Positions 58,541-64,000 of a DNA stretch of 64,000 nt are shown here, one piece after another. The notes beneath the pieces were generated by a model. The model saw only the letters and a list, made by a program, of their open reading frames with translations. It was not told the DNA's origin and did not search any database. The translations under genes were made by a program, and so were the position numbers. Position 1 is the first letter of the stretch. Each line of letters starts with the position of its first letter. Origin of the DNA: Ptiloglossa arizonensis (lineage: Eukaryota > Arthropoda > Insecta > Hymenoptera > Colletidae); the NCBI RefSeq assembly GCF_051014685.1, contig NC_135053.1, forward strand, positions 2,480,001 through 2,544,000. The letters are read 5' to 3'.

Positions 58541-61500
58541 TAACTAGAACGTCCTAGAAAAAAACTACTCATACCGTTGTAATCGGGCGAGTTTCTACTT
58601 TCAGATGCAACAGAAATTTTGCGGATTCGTCAATCCGTTCGCGAGATATGGCAGTTTGGGAGTAAGAAACGCTCGAGAAACTCAAAATTTTCGTAGCTCT
58701 GATGCGCGAAACGAATAACCAGAACGGCCTAGAGGAAAACTACACATCCCGTTGTAATCGGGCGAGTTTCTACTTTCAGATGCAACAGAAATTTTGCGGA
58801 TTCGTCAATCCGTTCGCGAGATATGGCAGTTTGGAGGTAAGAAACGCTTGAGAAACTCAAAATTTTCGCAGTTCTGATGCTCGAAACGAATAACTAGAAT
58901 GGCCTAGGGGAAAAGTACGCATACCTTTGTAATCGAGCGAGTTTCTACTTTCAGATGCTACAGAAATTTTGCGGATTGGTCAATCCGTTCGCGAGATATG
59001 GCAGTTTGGATGTAAGAAACGCTTGAGAAACTCAAAATTTTCGCAGTTCTGATGCTCGAAACGAATAACTAGAACGGCCTAGAGGAAAACTACACATACC
59101 GTTGTAATCGGGCGAGTTTCTACTTTCAGATGCAACAGAAATTTTGCGGATTCGTCAATCCGTTCGCGAGATATGGCAGTTTGGGGGTAAGAAACGCTTG
59201 AGAAACTCAAAATTTTCGCAATTCTGAAGCTCGAAACGAATAACTAGGACGGCCTAGGGGAAAAGTACGCATACCGTTGTAATCGGGCGAGTTTCTACTT
59301 TCAGATGCAACAGAAATTTTGCGGATTGGTCAATCCGTTCGCGAGATATGGCACTTTGGATGCAAGAAACGCTTGAGAAACTCAAAATTTTCGCAGCTCT
59401 GATGCTCGAAACGAATAACTAGAACGGCCTAGGGGAAAAGTACGCATACCGTTGTATTCGGGCGAGTTTCTACTTTCAGGTGCAACAGAAATTTTGCGGG
59501 TTGGTCAATCCGTTCGCGAGATATGGCAGTTTGGATGTAAGAAACGCTTGAGAAGCTCAAAATTTTCGCAGTTCTGATGCTCGAAATGAATAACTAGAAC
59601 GGCCTAGAGGAAAACTACACATACCGTTGTAATCGGGCGAGTTTCTACTTTCAGATGCAACAGAAAGTTTGCGGATTCGTCCATCCGTTCGCGAGATATG
59701 GCAGTTTGGGGGTAAGAAACGAATGAGAAACTCAAAATTTTCGCAGTTCTGATGCTCGAAACGAATAACTAGAACGGCCTAGGGGAAAAGTACGCATACC
59801 TTTGTAATCGGGCGAGTTTCTACTTTCAGATGCAACAGAAATTTTGCGGATTGGTCAATCCGTTCGCGAGATATGGCAGTTTGGAGGTGAGAAACGCTTG
59901 AGAAACTCAAAATTTTCGCAGTTCTGATGCTCGAAACGAATAACTAGAACGGCCTAGAGGAAAACTACACTTCCCGTTGTAATCGGGCGAGTTTCTACTT
60001 TCAGATGCAACAGAAATTTTGCGGATTCGTCAATCCGTTCGCGAGATATGGCAGTTTGGGGGTAAGAAACGCTTGAGAAACTCAAAATTTTCGTAGCTCT
60101 GATGCGCGAAACGAATAACTAGAACGGCCTAGAGGAAGACTACACATCCCGTTGTAATCGGGCGAATTTCTACTTTCAGATGCAACAGAAATTTTGCGGA
60201 TTCGTCAATCCGTTCGCGAGATATGGCAGTTTGGAGGTAACAAACGCTTGAGAAACTCAAAATTTTCGCAGTTCTGATGCTCGAAACGAATAACTAGAAC
60301 GTCCTAGAAGAAAACTACTCATACCGTTGTAATCGGGCGAGTTTCTACTTTCAGATGCAACAGAAATTTTGCGGATTAGTCAATCCGTTCGCGAGATATG
60401 GCAGTTTGGGAGTAAGAAACGCTCGAGAAACTCAAAATTTTCGTAGCTCTGATGCGCGAAACGAATAACCAGAACGGCCTAGAGGAAAACTACACATCCC
60501 GTTGTAATCGGGCGAGTTTCTACTTTCAGATGCAACAGAAATTTTGCGGATTCGTCAATCCGTTCGCGAGATATGGCAGTTTGGAGGTAAGAAACGCTTG
60601 AGAAACTCAAAATTTTCGCAGTTCTGATGCTCGAAACGAATAACTAGAATGGCCTAGGGGAAAAGTACGCATACCTTTGTAATCGAGCGAGTTTCTACTT
60701 TCAGATGCTACAGAAATTTTGCGGATTGGTCAATCCGTTCGCGAGATATGGCAGTTTGGATGTAAGAAACGCTTGAGAAACTCAAAATTTTCGCAGTTCT
60801 GATGCTCGAAACGAATAACTAGAACGGCCTAGAGGAAAACTACACATACCGTTGTAATCGGGCGAGTTTCTACTTTCAGATGCAACAGAAATTTTGCGGA
60901 TTCGTCAATCCGTTCGCGAGATATGGCAGTTTGGGGGTAAGAAACGCTTGAGAAACTCAAAATTTTCGCAGTTCTGAAGCTCGAAACGAATAACTAGGAC
61001 GGCCTAGGGGAAAAGTACGCATACCGTTGTAATCGGGCGAGTTTCTACTTTCAGATGCAACAGAAATTTTGCGGATTGGTCAATCCGTTCGCGAGATATG
61101 GCACTTTGGATGTAAGAAACGCTTGAGAAACTCAAAATTTTCGCAGCTCTGATGCTCGAAACGAATAACTAGAACGGCCTAGGGGAAAAGTACGCATACC
61201 GTTGTATTCGGGCGAGTTTCTACTTTCAGGTGCAACAGAAATTTTGCGGGTTGGTCAATCCGTTCGCGAGATATGGCAGTTTGGATGTAAGAAACGCTTG
61301 AGAAGCTCAAAATTTTCGCAGTTCTGATGCTCGAAATGAATAACTAGAACGGCCTAGAGGAAAACTACACATACCGTTGTAATCGGGCGAGTTTCTACTT
61401 TCAGATGCAACAGAAATTTTGCGGATTCGTCCATCCGTTCGCGAGATATGGCAGTTTGGGGGTAAGAAACGAATGAGAATCTCAAAATTTTCGTAGCTCT

Positions 61501-64000
61501 GATGCGCGAAACGAATACCTAGAATGGCCTAGGAGAAAAGTACACATACCGTTGTATTTGGGCGAGTTTCTACTTTCAGATGCAACAGAAATTTTGCGGA
61601 TTCGTCAATCCGTTCGCGAGATATGGCAGTTTTGGAGTAAGAAACGCTTGAGAAACTCTAAATTTTCGTAGCTCTGATGCGCGAAACGAATAACTAGAAC
61701 GGCCTAGAGGAAGACTACACATCCCGTTGTAATCGGGCGAGTTTCTACTTTCAGATGCAACAGAAATTTTGCGGATTCGTCAATCCGTTCGCGAGATATG
61801 GCATTTTGGAGGTAAGAAACGCTTGAGAAACTCAAAATTTTCGCAGTTCTGATGCTCGAAACGAATAACTAGAACGGCCTAGAGGAAAACTACTCATACC
61901 GTTGTAATCTGGCGAGTTTCTACTTTCAGATGCAACAGAAATTTTGCGGATTCGTCAATCCGTTCGCGAGATATGGCAGTTTGGGAGTAAGAAACGCTTG
62001 AGAAACTCAAAATTTTCGTAGCTCTGATGCGCGAAACGAATAACCAGAACGGCCTAGAGGAAAACTACACATCCCGTTGTAATCGGGCGAGTTTCTACTT
62101 TCAGATGAAACAGAAATTTTGCGGATTCGTCAATCCGTTCGCGAGATATGGCAGTTTGGAGGTAAGAAACGCTTGAGAAACTCAAAATTTTCGCAGTTCT
62201 GATGCTCGAAACGAATAACTAGAACGGCCTAGGGGAAAAGTACGCATACCTTTGTAATCGAGCGAGTTTCTACTTTCAGATGCAACAGAAATTTTGCGGA
62301 TTCGTCAATCCGTTCGCGAGATATGGCAGTTTGGGGGTAAGAAACGCTTGAGAAACTCAGAATTTTCGCAGTTCTGATGCTCGAAACGAATAACTAGAAC
62401 GGCCTAGAGGAAAACTACACATACCGTTGTAATCGGGCGAGTTTCTACTTTCAGATGCAACAGAAATTTTGCGGATTCGTCAATCCGCTCGCGAGATATG
62501 GCAGTTTGGGGGTAAGAAACGCTTGAGAAACTCAAAATTTTCGCAGTTCTGAAGCTCGAAACGAATAACTAGAACGGCCTAGGGGAAAAGTACGCATACC
62601 GTTGTAATCAGGCCAGTTTCTACTTTCAGATGCAACAGAAATTTTGCGGATTGGTCAATCCGTTCGCGAGATATGGCAGTTTGGATGTAAGAAACGCTTG
62701 AGAAACTCAAAATTTTCGCAGTTCTGATGCTCGAAACGAATAACTAGAACGGCCTAGGGGAAAAGTACGCATACCGTTGTATTCGGGCGAGTTTCTACTT
62801 TCAGGGGCAACAGAAATTTTGCGGATTGGTCAATCCGTTCGCGAGATATGGCAGTTTGGAAGTAAGAAACGCTTGAGAAACTCAAAATTTTCGCAGTTCT
62901 GATGTTCGAAACGAATAACTAGAACGGCCTAGGGGAAAAGTACGCATACCTTTGTAATCGGGCTAGTTTCTACTTTCAGATGCAACAGAAATTTTGCGGA
63001 TTGGTCAATCCGTTCGCGAGATATGGCAGTTTGGAGGTAAGAAACGCTTGAGAAAATCAAAATTTTCGCAGTTCTGATGCTCGAAACGAATAACTAGAGC
63101 GGCCTAGGGGAAAACAACTCATATCGTTGTAATCGGGCGAGTTTCTACTTTCAGATGCAACAGAAATTTTGCGGATTCGTCAATCCGTTCGCGAGATATG
63201 GCAGTTTGGGGGTAAGAAACGAATGAGAATCTCAAAATTTTCGTAGCTCTGATGCGCGAAACGAATACCTAGAATGGCCTAGGAGAAAAGTACACATACC
63301 GTTGTATTTGGGCGAGTTTCTACTTTCAGATGCAACAGAAATTTTGCGGATTCGTCAATCCGTTCGCGAGATATGGCAGTTTTGGAGTAAGAAACGCTTG
63401 AGAAACTCTAAATTTTCGCAGTTCTGATGCTCGAAACGAATAACTAGAACGGCCTAGAGGAAAACTACACATACCGTTGTAATCGGGCGAGTTTCTACTT
63501 TCAGATGCAACAGAAATTTTGCGGATTCGTCAATCCGTTCGCGAGATATGGCAGTTTGGGGGTAAGAAACGCTAGAGAAACTCAGAATTTTCGCAGTTCT
63601 GATGCGCGAAACGAATAACTAGAACGGCCTAGGGGAAAAGTACGCATTCCTTTGTAATCGGGCGAGTTTCTACTTTAAGATGCAACAGAAATTTTGCGGA
63701 TTGGTCAATCCTTTCGCGAGATATGGCAGTTTGGAGGTAAGAAACGCTTGAGAAACTCAAAATTTTCGCAGTTCTGATGCTCGAAACGAATAACTAGAAC
63801 GGCCTAGGGGAAAAGTTCGCATATCGTTGTATTCGGGCGAGTTTCTACTTTCAAGTGCAACAGAAATTTTGCGGATTCGTCAATCCGTTCACGAGATATG
63901 GCAGTTTGGGGGTAAGAAACGAATGAGAATCTCAAAATTTTCGTAGCTCTGATGCGCGAAACGAATACCTAGAATGGCCTAGGAGAAAAGTACACATACC
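58540..64000 (+). repeat. Satellite domain 4: 1,750-bp (10-monomer) higher-order repeats
   Basis: Markers recur at 1,750 bp: gtcctagaa at 58551 and 60301; gaagctcg at about 59226 and 60976 (then at 62551, 9 monomers on); and gaatgagaa at 59721, 61471 and 63221 (then at 63921, 4 monomers on). The pattern runs to the window edge. Confidence 0.87.

Larger units (their letters stand above)
22269..64000 (+). repeat. 175-bp satellite array, about 238 monomers, continues past the window
   Basis: Head-to-tail monomers of 175 bp run from 22269 to the end with no interruption; I measured successive cgaaacgaat landmarks at 22485, 22660, 22835 and 23010. The monomer is about 44 % GC (77 of 175 in a consensus-like copy) and carries about 13 CpG sites, unlike the AT-rich flanks. 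Recognisable blocks are cgaaacgaataactagaacg, gcctaggggaaaagtacgca, taccgttgtaatcgggcgag, tttctactttcagatgcaac, a dyad cggattggtcaatccg, ttcgcgagatatggcag, and gaaacgcttgagaaactc followed by aaaattttcgcag. Monomer length is nearly invariant; a few are 174 bp. Open frames of 63-88 codons inside it are by-products of repeat phasing (175 is not divisible by 3). The length and higher-order organisation are typical of centromeric or pericentromeric satellites, but location is inferred only. Confidence 0.97.

Noticed and set aside
22269..64000. CRISPR-like regular spacing of repeats
   Set aside because: The whole 175-bp monomer is repeated with no unique spacers, and the context is eukaryotic.

Overview
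The window is eukaryotic nuclear DNA, almost certainly from an insect. It holds no intact gene that I can support. About 61 kb of the 64 kb is tandem repeat of two unrelated kinds. The rest is very AT-rich single-copy or low-copy sequence. The insect call rests on broken copies of mitochondrial nad2, which read sensibly only with the invertebrate mitochondrial code (TGA as Trp, ATA as Met). AT-rich flanks beside strikingly CpG-rich repeats would fit Hymenoptera, but that order-level guess is weak.

Layout. (1) 1-567: end of a 20-bp minisatellite, pyrimidine-rich on the + strand. (2) 568-2776: an AT-rich island. It starts with a nad2-derived nuclear mitochondrial insertion (NUMT, about 691-1305), continues as unannotatable DNA containing a degenerate direct repeat (about 1700-2058 and 2244-2537), and ends with an inverted copy (about 2540-2776) of its own left edge. 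(3) 2777-3908: the same minisatellite in the opposite orientation, partly collapsed to an 8-bp unit. (4) 3909-21482: the main 17.6-kb minisatellite block in the original orientation, meeting the previous block head to head at a palindromic centre. (5) 21483-22268: a direct second copy of the left part of the AT island, with a second nad2 relic. (6) 22269-64000: about 238 head-to-tail copies of a 175-bp satellite, running off the right edge.

The 175-bp satellite has several successive higher-order repeat (HOR) regimes. From 22.3 to about 40.0 kb there are 11-, 10- and 10-monomer blocks that combine into a 5,424-bp super-unit. From about 40.0 to 51.5 kb the HOR is about 2,800 bp (16 monomers). 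From about 51.5 to 58.5 kb it is 2,450 bp (14 monomers) with a 1,400-bp (8-monomer) secondary duplication. From about 58.5 kb to the end it is 1,750 bp (10 monomers). The monomer carries a motif resembling the CENP-B box and a 16-bp near-perfect dyad. This makes a centromeric or pericentromeric role plausible, but that is inference.

No genes act together here. The story is structural: a NUMT-bearing island embedded in, and duplicated with, a minisatellite that flips polarity, abutting a large HOR satellite. Enormous open frames in the minisatellite (up to about 5,800 codons) are compositional artefacts: all three + frames are open at once over more than 10 kb.
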